Origin: Mucor racemosus
Lineage: Eukaryota > Mucoromycota > Mucoromycetes > Mucorales > Mucoraceae
Length of the DNA: 64,000 nt
Assembly (NCBI GenBank): GCA_027405735.1
Contig: JAPEHQ010000018.1
Span: 248,001 to 312,000 of the forward strand
Direction: 5' to 3'
Shown piece after piece: positions 1 through 11,350 of this stretch. Each line of letters starts with the position of its first letter. Position 1 is the first letter of the stretch. Made by a program: the position numbers and the translations under genes. The notes beneath the pieces were generated by a model that worked only from the letters and a program-made list of their open reading frames with translations, made no database searches and was not told where the DNA came from.

Positions 1-382
1 ACAAACCCGACCGACATCAAGATAATTAGCTTTGTTATAAGTGGTAAGTAAATAATACAAACAAAATCAAAACTGTACTAAATGTTCTTCGATAGGCGCA
101 CATATCACAAGCAGTGTGATGACGTTCAAGCATGGTTCCATTGGTCTAATCTATACCTCAAGCAGAATGAAGATGGCAACCACCATCAAAGAAGTTCCTA
201 GATTTCCCCCCCCTGTTTTAAGACTTACTTACAACTCTGCACAAACAATCAAAGGTACTCTTCAACACTTGGACCGCATCTGTGAGGATGAGGAAGATGA
301 CAGTGGATCATACTTTCCCCCTTCATTTGAACCTGTCAAGATGAGTAGCAAAAAAAGAAAGTCTGTACATTCTGTGATGTAG
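1..382 (+). CDS. 3' end of an unrecognised protein gene (partial, two exons visible)
   Basis: The window opens inside a gene. Exon 1..43 reads in frame up to a GTAAGT donor at 44. A 52-bp intron follows, and the frame resumes at 96 after the acceptor GATAG. Exon 96..382 ends at a TAG. The visible part is about 109 residues: an ordinary mixed stretch, a proline run (three Pro near codon 210), an acidic patch (CEDEEDD) and a basic tail (KKRK) just before the stop, which could be a nuclear localisation signal. I recognise no domain. In-frame continuity across a clean GT-AG intron is the main support. The rest of the gene lies upstream of the window, and it could be a transposon-borne or pseudogenised tail. 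Confidence 0.45.
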
Positions 383-485
383 ATTACTACGTTCATTACT
401 GTTACTGTTATTGTTACTATTACTGTTATTATTATCGTTACTGTTACTATTAATCTATTATTAGTATTATTATTATTGTAGTCGT
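383..485. repeat. ACT/GTT/ATT trinucleotide-like low-complexity tract
   Basis: Directly after the stop codon of the first gene, about 100 bases consist of imperfect ATT, GTT and ACT triplets. This is a degenerate microsatellite in the presumed 3' UTR. Confidence 0.7.
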
Positions 486-1599
486 GGTCGTCTTTATGTT
501 ATTATATCCCATTTGTATTTTCTTTAACAATTAGGTGCGCTCAATCTGCTCCTAGATTTAAGTTGATTTGGAATACGCTGAGTTATTTACTTCCTTTTTG
601 AGAACTTTACTTTGAAAAGCACGGCACTTTTTTTCTTTTAGATTCAACACCATTTTCCTGAATTGTGCAACACTTTTTTCCAAAAAAAACATACGACGCT
701 ATATCTTTTTTTCCTTACGACATCATTTTGACCCTTCTAAATCTTGTAAGCAAAAAGTCTTTGAAATTATATTTTTACAAAAAATTGAGATTTTATTTTT
801 TGGATAATTAGCGATTTTAGATTTGGTGATCCGATTGTTCCAAATTATACCTCTGAAAGATCCCTTTTGTAGATCAAAGCCTCTTTCTTCATTATTTATT
901 TCATTTGAATACCTGTTATGGAGAAAGTGTATAGTTATAATCAATATGATATCGAGCAATCAGTATTTGTAAGCCAATAAATTTCAAAATTAAAATGTAT
1001 ACTAGAATACGGTATAATTCGCATAATTCATGAAAGATTGACGCTACAAAATCAATATTTGTACGTCGTCAGAGAATATGCTTTACTATATATTTAAAAA
1101 ACAGAATTTAAGTAAAATATGGCAATAAAATTACAACCCGTCGTGGCTATTATTAATGTAGATAACATATATTACTATCAAACAGATCTAATGGTTTAAT
1201 AATGACTTAAATTACATCTTAGGATCTCAATGTCAAATCAATATAAAAAGCCATAATTTTATATCTGAATAAACGATATCTTATTTTTATTATACAGTTG
1301 TTAAAAAACTGATTTATTACTCATTCACCTTTAATTGTATTCGTTTTTTAAGTATTATTTATTAAACATGAAAATATAGGACACAACAGGTAATTTTATT
1401 GGACAGAAATATTATGTTTTGCTGATGGTTTTCTCAACTCACAGTTATTTGTGAAAGTAGAAGTATAAACTTTTATGCAAGGTATATTTAAATCTATCAC
1501 CATCATGTATAATTGACGATTAATTGGATCAATATTCACTAGGATGGGATTTTTTCCTTTGTTTTCTGCAGTTGTAAATAATAGTTTATTATTTTGTAA
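486..1599. other. AT-rich spacer with no gene seen
   Basis: All frames are short and of unlikely composition. I see no domain, no tRNA-like fold and no clear repeat match within the window. Confidence 0.5.
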
Positions 1600-2640
1600 G
1601 ACTTAAACTCATTATCCAGGGCTTAATTTTTGTATTCACAAGATAGATTCAACATTAAGCTACTCTGTTGTTTTTGTTTCAGCAAAAAATATTGATTTTT
1701 CGTCGAGATAATCAAAATAATAGTCGATATCACAGCTTACCGCTTATGATAACTGGGTTCCAAAATTTATTTTGAAAAATGGACGAAAAATGATGAAAAA
1801 ATAAAATCAGTTAATTGCTCATGAACTGCAAAGTAAGTCGTCCCAGTATACCAAACAGTTTTTGTACAGTTTTGGATTCTACATCCATTTGAAAAAAATT
1901 CAGACAAATATTTCACATTAAAGTTTGCGTAAAACGCAATTGAAATTTTGGAGGTTTTTTGAAGATACATATCACTTTTTTTAAAAATACTTAAAATATA
2001 ACTTCTTTAAATAATCTGCAAAAACATTATCTATCGATTGAGCTATTGTAGAATCTTCTAGCTGCATTTTCCGTAGAGAAAATGAGATTTTTGTCTAAAT
2101 TTTTTTCAGATTCAGAGTTTGGGATGAGGGTATATAAGGGAAAAATGGAAGCTAGAAATGAAGGTATCTTTTTGTACACATTTTTCAGGATATCTCCACG
2201 AAAAATCAATATTTTAAAAAAACCTAAATTGGATCCAAGAGAGCTCAACGAGCTTAATGGCATGAATGTAAAAAAAATTTTGTTCGATTTAATTAATATT
2301 TTGAAACCTACTGTAAAAATGCCAAAAAAAAAATGAAAAAAAATAAAAGTGCTCAGAATTTTTTTATATTAAAATATGTTATAGAGCATGTTAGAACAAG
2401 TAAGTTTTATTATTGAAAAGTGCTAGTATAACTTACTTTTTTGTTGAGGTATGAAGCTTCGAAGTTTTCAATCCTTTGGCAGTGAAATACGCGTAAAAAA
2501 TCTGAAACATTAGCGCTGAAAAATTAACACCAATTGTAAAAAATAGGATATTTCCAGATACTTGTTTTTGGATTATAATTGAACATCTCAGGTACATTGG
2601 CATATAATTTTTTTTTGGTGTTATTTAGTGAGAAAAAAAG
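1600..2640 (+). repeat. Dispersed repeat R2, copy A
   Basis: This stretch matches 41885-42890 in the same orientation, and 5585-11350 in reverse (that copy is interrupted). Landmarks include the shared block TTTCAGCAAAAAAT followed by TTTTTCGTCGAGATAATCA, and further on AACAAGTAAGTTT. Short ORFs at 2027-2336 have counterparts in the other copies, but with stops and frame changes, so I read it as a non-coding or long-dead element rather than a gene. I found no terminal inverted repeats and no target-site duplication. Edges are approximate. Confidence 0.7.
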
Positions 2641-3097
2641 TAGATCAGGGATGAAAAGTGAGACCCAGTTTTCAAAGGAAAAGTAGTGGCGTTTACGTGT
2701 TTTTCAGCCTTTCATGAGATATAAAATAAATTCAGGAATAGCTAGCATAATGTGACTAATTTATATCTATTTTGTGGTCTCTGAGGTATATCCTAAAAAA
2801 TGTTTCTTATGATGTTAGTTATAGAAAGAAGGCATACTTCGATTTTGAAGATTGAAACTATGAAATTTTTTTTTGAAAATTCGAATTTAATATTAAAATT
2901 CATTTTAACTTATCGAGCATAGTTTCTTCATGTACTACAGCAAGTCCAAATAGGTCGTGAAGGACAGAAAGAACAAAATGAATTGTAATTTTTTTTACTG
3001 ATTAATTAATAAGAAAAATAATTACACAAATGTCATAGAGTGCGATCGTTTAGCTTTTGCATAGAAAAAATTTAAAAATCAATTTTTATTATATATA
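2641..3097. other. AT-rich spacer with no gene seen
   Basis: No ORF, RNA or repeat match was recognised between the R2 copy and the MITE. Confidence 0.4.
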
Positions 3098-3592
3098 CAG
3101 TCGTGATTCGATTTAGTGGACTCATAAATAACGGATTTTCGATTTAATGGACAGTTTGAAATCTCCCGTTTTTTTTTAATAATTTTACTGCCTAAATCCA
3201 CTGAATCGATTCAGTGGATAGTGGACAATTTCGTTTCTACCAGTCCACTATATTAGTAAAATATAAATACTATTGAATAAAACTGTATTTAGCCGGCAAT
3301 AGTTTGATTTGGTAGCCATGAAATTAGAAGAAATATGGAGAGTAACTAAATCACGCGCATAATTTACCTCAGTCTTTTATTAAATTTCTTGTTATCCACT
3401 GTTCAATTCAGTTGCTCGAATATGAAAAGTTTTTATTAAAAATACTGTTTAATACTATAAACTAATAACGCCTTTTTATTCTCATTTTTTGATCCAGCAT
3501 TACGGAAAATGATTTATTCGATTTAGTGGAAAATTCGATTTAGTGGACACTTTTCTCCCTCCCAACGATTCCACTAAATCGAATCACGACTG
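3098..3592. mobile_element. Pogo-like MITE (495 bp, 23-bp terminal inverted repeats, TA duplication)
   Basis: The left end starts CAGTCGTGATTCGATTTAGT (3098) and the right end, finishing at 3592, is its exact reverse complement over 23 bp. Both ends are flanked by TA (3096-3097 and 3593-3594). TA targets and CAGT ends are typical of the pogo/Fot1 branch of Tc1-mariner elements. No transposase fits inside, so it is non-autonomous. The motif ATTCGATTTAGTGGA recurs several times internally, and a 22-bp perfect palindrome centred near 3207 (TCCACTGAATC and its complement) lies inside. Confidence 0.88.
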
Positions 3593-3789
3593 TACTGTAT
3601 TAGCAGATATTGTTTTCCTGTGGAGATCGGACGAGATCTGATATTTTCAACATTGATGACTGTAACTTTTATAGATTATAAAAATTTTGCTACTATATAG
3701 TATATACTGTATCCTCTTTCCAGCACTTGATGTGATCTTTTTAGTGCGAATGATTCTGATTTTACTGCTAACTTGTTGTTAAAAATCAA

Positions 3790-3910
3790 AGAATTCAAGA
3801 TTTATATCCCTCCAAAAATTAAGCTATACTGACAATTTCTTATAATAAAACTTACTTGTTTCGAAATGCTTTGATTATTAAAATATTCGAAGCCTTTATT
3901 TTTGCTATAA
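3790..3910 (-). repeat. Fragment of repeat R2
   Basis: The block around 3820-3895 (ATAATAAAACTTACTTGTTT) is the reverse complement of the R2 region near 2380-2430. Only this short piece is recognisable. Confidence 0.5.
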
Positions 3911-5305
3911 AAAATAGTAATTAAACAAAAAAAGCGTTGCGAATACAATTATAACTCTTTGATATTTATTTAAGATATAAAGTAAAGCAAAGGTTTATGG
4001 ATTACCATAGCCTTTGTGATATATATACTATTTTCTGATTCTATTAATAATACAGTAATAAAATCTTGAAGCAAGATCTTCATGGTTTAGTTCCTAGTTT
4101 GGAAGTACTAGTGGTACAACTTGACATTTTGAAGTTTTGTGTGATTTAAGTTTATTAGATCTTAGATGTTGACTAAGATCAATTTGATTACTAAACAAAC
4201 TTGGTATATGAACTTTACTACACTGATAAATACACATAATCGTAACAGATATCTCAAATTTTGACTTTACAAGTTACTTTGTGTTGAGAAAATTATTGGA
4301 AAAATACGCTTATAATTAACCATTAGCCACACACTACTCTTATTGGAACGAAAAAAAATTCTTTCCTATCAAATGCTAGTCTAAAGAAACTCTAGTTTTA
4401 CAGTAATTTAGTTGTACATCTACATAATATGTGTTGTATTAATAGTGCAACTATTAGATTACATAGGTTACCGTGCATTTAAATGAGGAAAACCAATCGG
4501 AAAACTACCATTTACACCTATTAAAGACGGCGAAAAAATGTTGAGTTAAATTAATTTCGATTAAATTAACGGTAGAGCAATGTCATATTGCTCTATATTA
4601 CACTCTACAGCTAAATATAAAATAATAATGATATTATTAGTGTTGGTGCTTAAATATTAAAATTAGGTTATAGCTATTGGCCGTTTCTCCGCGTGCTGTA
4701 TGTTATTGCATCATTGCATTTCTCATCATATTCTTTGTTAGAGCAAGAGGCATAACTACAATAGACATACTACGGTTTTCCTTTCAATTATTACAGGCCA
4801 CGTGAACAGTAGAGTTTTGCCGTTACAAGTTGGCAACATTACTAATAAATCTTGCTTTCTTGTCAATACAATATTTACTGCTTTAACTTGTTAAGGAAAA
4901 ATAAAACTAACTTCAGATTTGCCAAAAAAAAAAACTTTTAGTTCTTGGGTAAATCTATTCTGTTCAAAAAGTAATAGCCCTTATTTAAAAAATAATAAAT
5001 CACTATTTTTTTTTTTTTTTTTTTTTTTTTGTAAAATACATTAGACTAGAATATTCAATTATGCTATTGTATCAGTATTTATTATTGATGTACTTATATA
5101 TAAATAACCAAAATACTATTTAGGGCGTAAATCAATCTTTATAATATTTTATACATACTGGTGGCAGGGAGCACGTATGAAACAAGTTTCTGTGGAGATA
5201 AAAAATAACAAGCATTGTCAAAACTATCTTTTGTGTGAACTACAAATTATAATTAGAAGCGAATAGTTTGTGCGAGTTTATTATTTGAAAAATAGTACAA
5301 TATAA
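3911..5305. other. AT-rich spacer with a T25 run
   Basis: No gene recognised. A homopolymer of 25 T lies at 5006-5030. It could be the tail of an old reverse-strand retroposon, but no element body can be made out next to it. Confidence 0.45.
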
Positions 5306-5309
5306 ACTT

Positions 5310-5575
5310 AATGACGCCCATAAAAAATACAGAACGTAAAATGAATTAAATAGAGTGATTCCATCAAGTTAAAAAATATAATTTATTGGAATGAAATAAA
5401 GAGGATTTCTATATTGTATACTACTTGAATGATGAGCTGATATAGATAAGGATATATATATATATATACTTATATTTGATCCAGGATGAGTCATATCTGT
5501 TTTAATGTAATTGGTACTTCTGGTTATATAGATCCAATCTGAAATTTAGTAACGGCTAAATGTTGTGATTATAGT
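5310..5575. repeat. LTR-like relic (family R7)
   Basis: This stretch weakly resembles 38385-38700, 35840-36150 and 44300-44600. They share a TTATT(A/G)GAATGAA(T/A)TAAA core, a stretch like GGGTTTATATA, and in two members a TTGTGATTAT tail. The pattern suggests old solo LTRs whose TATA box reads on the minus strand. Divergence is high and I could not fix the ends. Confidence 0.3.
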
Positions 5576-6044
5576 CTTTTTATACTGTATAAAATTTGCT
5601 ACTAAAAGTTCAAAACTTTGAACTACAATATCTCTAAAGAAATTAAGATGTATCAGGACTTTCTAATAATAAATTTTTTTTTGAAGAGTTTTATAATATA
5701 TTTCAGCATACAATAATTCTGCTCACTTTTTTTATTTCATTTTTTTGACGTTTTTTTGATAGATTTCAAAATATTCGTTATATTGAGCAGCATTTTTTTA
5801 TTACATTCATAGCATAGACCTCGTTGAGCTTTGTCGGATGCAATTTAGTTATTTCTCCAAAATATTTACTTTTTGTGAACATATCGTTAAAAATGCGCAG
5901 AAAAAATCCTTCGGTTTTGCTTAAAAAAAAGACGTGTATACCCTCATCTCAAATTCTGAATTTGGAAAAAAAATTGACAAAAATCTCGTTTTCTTTACGA
6001 AAAGTTCAGTTAGAAAACTCAGCAATAGGTCGATTGATAGGTAA

Positions 6045-6380
6045 TGTAATGATCCAGTTACATTACATGAGCAAATTGCATATATAAATAACAACCAAGA
6101 ACGGATTAATTGCACATTAGTGAATTTATCTGTTCTTCCTTTTCCCTTTTTATATTTATAACCACAATCCAAATAAATATACATTATTACTTATTTATCA
6201 TTGTTACTTATAACCAATTATTATATAATCCCATATAATAAATCATAGGTAATACCCGTATACTAGTAATAGCAATTATAATTAGTAACACCAACCTCTC
6301 ATAACCAATCATAGAATCAAAGTTATTCATATAATCGTCCATATTATATATCCAGATTAACAACCAATTGATCTATTACA
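6045..6380. mobile_element. Solo LTR (336 bp) with GGTAA target-site duplication
   Basis: The segment starts TGTAATGATC and ends ATCTATTACA, the TG...CA ends usual for LTRs. It is flanked on both sides by GGTAA (6040-6044 and 6381-6385). R2 sequence is collinear across it, so it is an insertion. No internal retroelement coding sequence is present. The usual origin is recombination between two LTRs. It differs from the LTRs of the neighbouring Ty3 element, so it comes from another family. Confidence 0.85.
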
Positions 6381-6669
6381 GGTAATATTTTTCCGCATAA
6401 TTGCCATTACTTTTATTTGGAATATGCTTATAAAAAATTATGTGTATCTTCAAAAATCCTCCAAAATTTTAATTACATTCTACGCAAAATTTAACATCAA
6501 ATATTTTTCAAAATTTTGTTTCAATGGATGCAAAATTCAAAACTGTACAAAAACCATTTAATACAGCAAGTCTTCTTAATTTGCAGTCTATGAGCAATTA
6601 AGCGATTTTGTTTTTTTAATCATTTTTCGATCATTTTGTCAAATCAATTTTGGAACCCAGTTAACATAA

Positions 6670-6771
6670 TGTTGTAACTCATTAATTCATATATAATCAC
6701 AGTTATAATAATATTAATAAAATCAGTCTCTTTTCCTCAAACATACTATAGTCCATATTTAGATTATTACA
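6670..6771 (+). repeat. 5' LTR of the Ty3 element (102 bp)
   Basis: Begins TGTTGTAACTC and ends GATTATTACA. It matches the 3' LTR except at two positions (one T/G, one T/C). The LTR is very short for a gypsy element. Confidence 0.92.
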
Positions 6772-6787
6772 TGGTGAGGCTATACAC
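6772..6787 (+). other. Primer binding site of the Ty3 element
   Basis: TGGTGAGGCTATAC starts immediately after the 5' LTR. The TGG is what is expected opposite a tRNA CCA end. I did not identify the tRNA. Confidence 0.7.
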
Positions 6788-6862
6788 TAATTCATCAGTC
6801 AGTATAAAAGGTTTACAACAACAACAACAAATTATTTCAATCCACCTAAATAATTATTCAAC

Positions 6863-8198
6863 ATGTCAAACGAAGGTACATCTAACGTTGACATTCAACA
6901 ACTTCTAGTAAAGTTAGATCAACAACAACAATGAATTGAAAGATTACAAATACAACAGAATAATCAACAATTAGCATTTGAAAGCAAAAATGAATTCTCA
7001 CAATATGTTAAACAACAAAAGCTAAAAAACTTGGACATGCCTAAATATCAAATCAACAATAGCTTGAGAGTATATTTCTTTGAATTTGAACAGCAAGCCA
7101 AATACTTAGGAATTACAGACATGGATCTATGCACAGCTACTTTATGTAAATTTTTACCTGATAACATGAAAAATTGGACCATACATCTCCAAATGCTATC
7201 AAAAGCAAATGGAAAACATTAACACAAAACTTATTACAATATTTTGGTAAAAGCTTAAATCTTGAACAACAAAGACAAGGAATAAACAAGTTACAAGTAT
7301 TAAAACAAAAACGAAATGAATCTATAGCTCAACATACTACTAATTGGATTAACACTTATCATATCATTCCTCAAGGAAGTAATATCATTTCAGTAACTGA
7401 TTTAAGAGATTGGTATGTGCAATCACTGTATGACATTGGTTTGGTCGCTACTCTTACTACTACGCCAATTTTACTTCAAGGTGAACGTGGTACTCCGGCA
7501 TCTTTAGAATACATTACAAAACAAGCAATGAAAATCGGTTCTAATTAGCTGTTTCTAACTATGGAAAAAGTTCATACTATGATGAACAAGGACTAGATTA
7601 CACAAAGGATGACCCAATGGACATTGATCATATGAACCAAAAGAAAAAATTTGATAATAAAAAACAATTCTATAAGAAAAACAAATTCAAGAAAGACAAA
7701 AACAAATTTCAGAAAAACAAGATCAATACCAATATTAATGAACGACCTAAACTTTATGACAAATTCGGTAATCCAGTATGTGGATATTGCAACGGCAGAC
7801 ACCGTAATTATGAATGCACTCAAAACAACAGATCATTACATCAACTTGACACCAATGAATCTTCATCAGAAGATGTTATTGAATTACAACATATTGATGC
7901 AGGATATATCAATCACATAAAAAACGGAAACTCGGTTACACCAACAACTGTCATAAAAATGGGATCTAATCAAATTTTAGCTTTATGGGATACTGGTGGT
8001 GCTGCAATCACTGCTATCAATTATGAACTTATTAACAAACTTAATTTGAATATTATGGGCAATTCAGAAACCATTCAATACGTTGACATCAATAATAATA
8101 ACAAAACAACATTAGGAATAGTATACATTCAATTGTTTAATACTAAAGTTAAAGTTCATGTCATTAAGGTTTTAGCTACAAACGATCATCGGATTTGA
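6863..8198 (+). pseudogene. Ty3 gag, nucleocapsid and protease remnant
   Basis: A start at 6863 runs only 23 codons before a TGA. Gag-like sequence then continues in three successive frames (about 7031-7200, 7174-7548, 7617-8198). A lysine-rich stretch near 7640-7730 is followed by a zinc-knuckle-like CGYCNGRHRNYEC at about 7778-7816, then an aspartic protease signature ALWDTGGAAIT (about 7978-8010), where DTG is the catalytic motif. In a working element these form the capsid and the maturation protease. Here stops and frameshifts separate them. Confidence 0.8.
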
Positions 8199-8202
8199 CA
8201 CT

Positions 8203-9770
8203 ATGACCAAGTGGAACACTATTATTGAAACAAACAAAAACAGAATAAAGTTAACAATCAATGGAAAACAATATTACATACAGTATAGTAAAGTTCAACA
8301 TCAACAAATCATGTGCACTGATAGTCAGCAAAAACAACTCAACAACATTTTAAAAAATTTTCGAACAATGTTTCTGTCAGGAGATCAAAAACCTTCTATC
8401 AATACCAACAAGATGGAATGTCATATTGACACGGGTGATCATGAGCCAATTTACTCACCTCCAAGATACTACCATCCGAAAATTCAAAAGCAAATTGATG
8501 AAAAATTTAAAGAATTAATAAAAAATGGAATAGTAACTAAAGCTGCATTCTCGGAATGGGGTTCACCTGTTCCTGTTGTCGCAAAATCAGACAACAAATC
8601 TATTAGAATTTGTGGTAATTACATCAAATTAAATGCTATAACTAAAACTATCAAATATCCATATGTCAATCTGCATTATGCATTGCAATTTTCGGGAAAA
8701 GCAAAAATTTTGTCAAAAATCGATCTGATCTCTGGGTATTATAAAATTTCTATAGCGGAGTGCGAAAAAATAAAGTCCGATTTAGTTACACAGACATCCA
8801 TATACGTCTTCAATTCTATGGGAATGGGAATGAAGAACTCCAGTGCATATTTTCAATGGACAAAGTTTTAGGTGAAATGCGTTATGTATCAGCTATTGCA
8901 TATCAATATGACGTAATTTTATACTCAGACAATTTTGATTAACATTTACTTCATCTCAAGACATTATTATATAAATTAAAAGAAGCAAACTTATCAATCA
9001 ACATCAAAAAATGTCAATTCGCCATGAAACAAGTCAAATTTTTAGGTTTTATAGTTTCCGATCAAGGAATTCAAGCCGACCCAGACAAAGTTTGACCTAT
9101 TACACAACTACCTCCACCAAAAGATATAAAAGAGTTGGAAAGATTTCTTGGAATGACAGGCGTATATCAAAAATTTATCAAGCAATATCAAGTAATCATT
9201 GAACCATTGAGAAGATTAAAAATGAAAAATCAACCATTCATCTGGAAAGAAGAACAACAAGAAGCATTCACAAAAATCAAGCAACAATTGTAAAATTTAC
9301 CAAATTTGATACAACCTGATTTTGATAAACAATTTGAACTACATACAGATGCAGCAAATTCAGCAGGCATAGCTGTCATACTATGTCAAAGATATGAAGG
9401 ACATCCATACACTTTATCATTCGCATCAAGATCTTTGTCAAAACATGAAAAAAACTACTCTATTCGTGAACTGGAAGCGTTAGCAATTATATTTGGTATC
9501 AAGAAATTTCGTATATATTTAGAATGTAATCAATTCATTATACAGTATATACTGATCACTCTTCGTTACAATGGATACTTAATACCAATGAGGATAAACA
9601 ACCAAGACTATTCAGATGGTGTTTACTTTTACAAGAAGCGTACGACTTCATAGTAAAATATGTTCCAGGCAAGAAAAATAATGCTGCAGATGCTCTATCA
9701 AGATCAACCATATTCAACATTGAGCTCAAGACAAGATTACAATCTATCAACTGGCAACTTGAACAAGAAA
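8203..9770 (+). pseudogene. Ty3 reverse transcriptase and RNase H remnant
   Basis: RT motifs are clear: the region around FSEWGSPVPVVAKS, then KIDLISGYYKI (about 8715-8750). The catalytic box, normally Y-x-D-D, reads YQYDV at 8901-8915, so the first catalytic aspartate codon has become TAT. A frame change falls near 8830-8870, with stops at 8940, 9093 and 9291. The connection region (KFLGFIVSDQGIQADP) and RNase H (FELHTDAANSAGIAV, about 9327-9370) follow, with another shift near 9540 before YTDHSSLQW. This gene is not functional. Confidence 0.88.
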
Positions 9771-9899
9771 AAGGTGATAAATTACAAGAATACAAAACAT
9801 CTAGCAACAAATCATTTATTGTATCTAATGGTGTTATCTTTAAAGTAATGCAAAGACAACAAAATATATTCAGCAACAGAATAAGCAAAGTCGTACCAT

Positions 9900-10960
9900 C
9901 ATCTCAATCGACACAAACAGTAATTAAAAAATTTCACGACAAGCAATTTGCGGGACATTGTGGAATTAACAAAACAATCAATGCAATCAGCAAACAATTC
10001 TGGTAGGAAAATATGAAGCAAGAAGTTGAAGATTATATCAAAAAATGTATTACTTGTCAAAAAGTCAAAGGTGATCAATCATATCAACACAATACATCAA
10101 GTACTGCAGGAGAAAAACCTTTTCAGAAAATAGCAATAGATTATTTTGGACCATTACCAATGACAGAAAAAGGAAATGTCCACATATTAGTTATCATTGA
10201 CACTTTTACGAAATATGTTGAAATTTATCCAATGAAATCAATACTCACCAGTGAATTAGCAAAAGTATTGTGCTACAACTATATCTTAAGGCATGGTATA
10301 CCAGACGAAATAATTTCAGATAATGGAGCACCATTCAACAGTGAATTTATGCAACAATTAAATCAATATCTAGATATAAAAATATCATTTACACCACCTA
10401 ATCATCCATCATCAAATGGGATTGTTGAAAGATACATGAGAACTCTGAGACAAATGATTTTGGTATATGCACAAAAAACCAATATAGTCAAACTATGGGA
10501 TACAAACATCAGATTAATTCGTTTTGTATACAACAACATGATTCATCAAAGTACTGATTTTATACCATTTGAACTTGTATATGGTAGAACGGTAAAATCA
10601 GTAAATCAGACTACTCAAGAAAATAAAGACATACCATTGTACAAAGGACAATCTCATACACCACAATCCAAATTGCATCACAATTAAAAGAAAATCTAGA
10701 ACAAGCTTTCGAAATAGTATACAACAATTTAACTACAAATGAACACAATGAATACAATAATGAATTCAAATTTAATGATAAAGTATTATTATTTAATACA
10801 TCAAGGTCATCGAAAGTCAGACCTAGAAAACTTCAACAAAATTGGATAGGACCAATGATAATATTTAAAGTACTATCAAAAACTAGATACAACTTGAAAT
10901 ATTACAACAAACGTTACAATAACATACACATATCATTAATCAAGAAATATTACGATTAAT
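9900..10960 (+). pseudogene. Ty3 integrase remnant
   Basis: An H-H-C-C zinc finger (HDKQFAGHCG ... CITCQ) is split by a TAG at 10004. The catalytic core is open from 10013: the first aspartate in AIDYFGPLP, the second in IISDNGAPF, and the glutamate in NGIVERYMRT. The reading frame shifts near 10650, and the C-terminal part (LQQNWIGPMIIFKV) ends at a TAA near 10957. The D,D,E residues are present, but the broken zinc finger and frame make it a relic. Confidence 0.88.
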
Positions 10961-11105
10961 ACATCAAATCAATCAAGCTTTTTTCCTCTTAGGTTTTTAA
11001 TGCGATTATTCAATTATTTTATATTCAATTATTTTAGTATCATTTCATATTATTCAATTATTTTATTTTATATTATTTTATATCATCATTTATATTTCAT
11101 CAAAC

Positions 11106-11112
11106 GGGGGAA
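11106..11112 (+). other. Polypurine tract of the Ty3 element
   Basis: GGGGGAA sits directly before the 3' LTR, the usual place for the plus-strand primer. Confidence 0.75.
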
Positions 11113-11214
11113 TGTTGTAACTCAGTAATTCATATATAATCACAGTTATAATAATATTAATAAAATCAGTCTCTTTTCCTCAAACATACTATAGTCCATA
11201 TCTAGATTATTACA
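11113..11214 (+). repeat. 3' LTR of the Ty3 element (102 bp)
   Basis: Same ends and length as the 5' LTR, with two substitutions in 102 bp. Confidence 0.92.
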
Positions 11215-11350
11215 ATAAGGTTTAAGCCGTAATGTGTATTATTATTTTAATTATATCGACAAAAAACAAAAATTTTCGCTGAAACAAAAAATGCTGAGTA
11301 GCTTTCAGTTGTATCAATCTTGTGAATACAAAAACGTAATGCTAATTTTG

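Larger units (their letters stand above)
6670..11214 (+). mobile_element. Degenerate Ty3/gypsy LTR retrotransposon inserted in R2
   Basis: This is a 4545-bp element with direct LTRs at 6670-6771 and 11113-11214, in the order gag, protease, reverse transcriptase, RNase H, integrase; integrase after RNase H is the Ty3/gypsy order. The four bases ATAA flank both sides (6666-6669 and 11215-11218), a short target-site duplication. The coding part changes frame at least six times and has in-frame stops at 6932, 7546, 8940, 9093, 9291 and 10004, so this copy cannot make its own proteins. No chromodomain was seen at the integrase end. Confidence 0.93.
5585..11350 (-). repeat. Dispersed repeat R2, copy B, split by two insertions
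   Basis: R2 sequence in reverse orientation runs from about 5585 to 6044, resumes at 6381-6669, and resumes again at 11215 to about 11350. The two interruptions are a solo LTR (6045-6380) and a Ty3 element (6670-11214), each with its own target-site duplication. Put end to end, the three pieces are collinear with R2 copies A and C. Confidence 0.7.

Noticed and set aside
2027..2336. Overlapping ORFs on both strands within R2
   Set aside because: Counterparts in the other R2 copies are broken in different places, so no selection for coding is visible.
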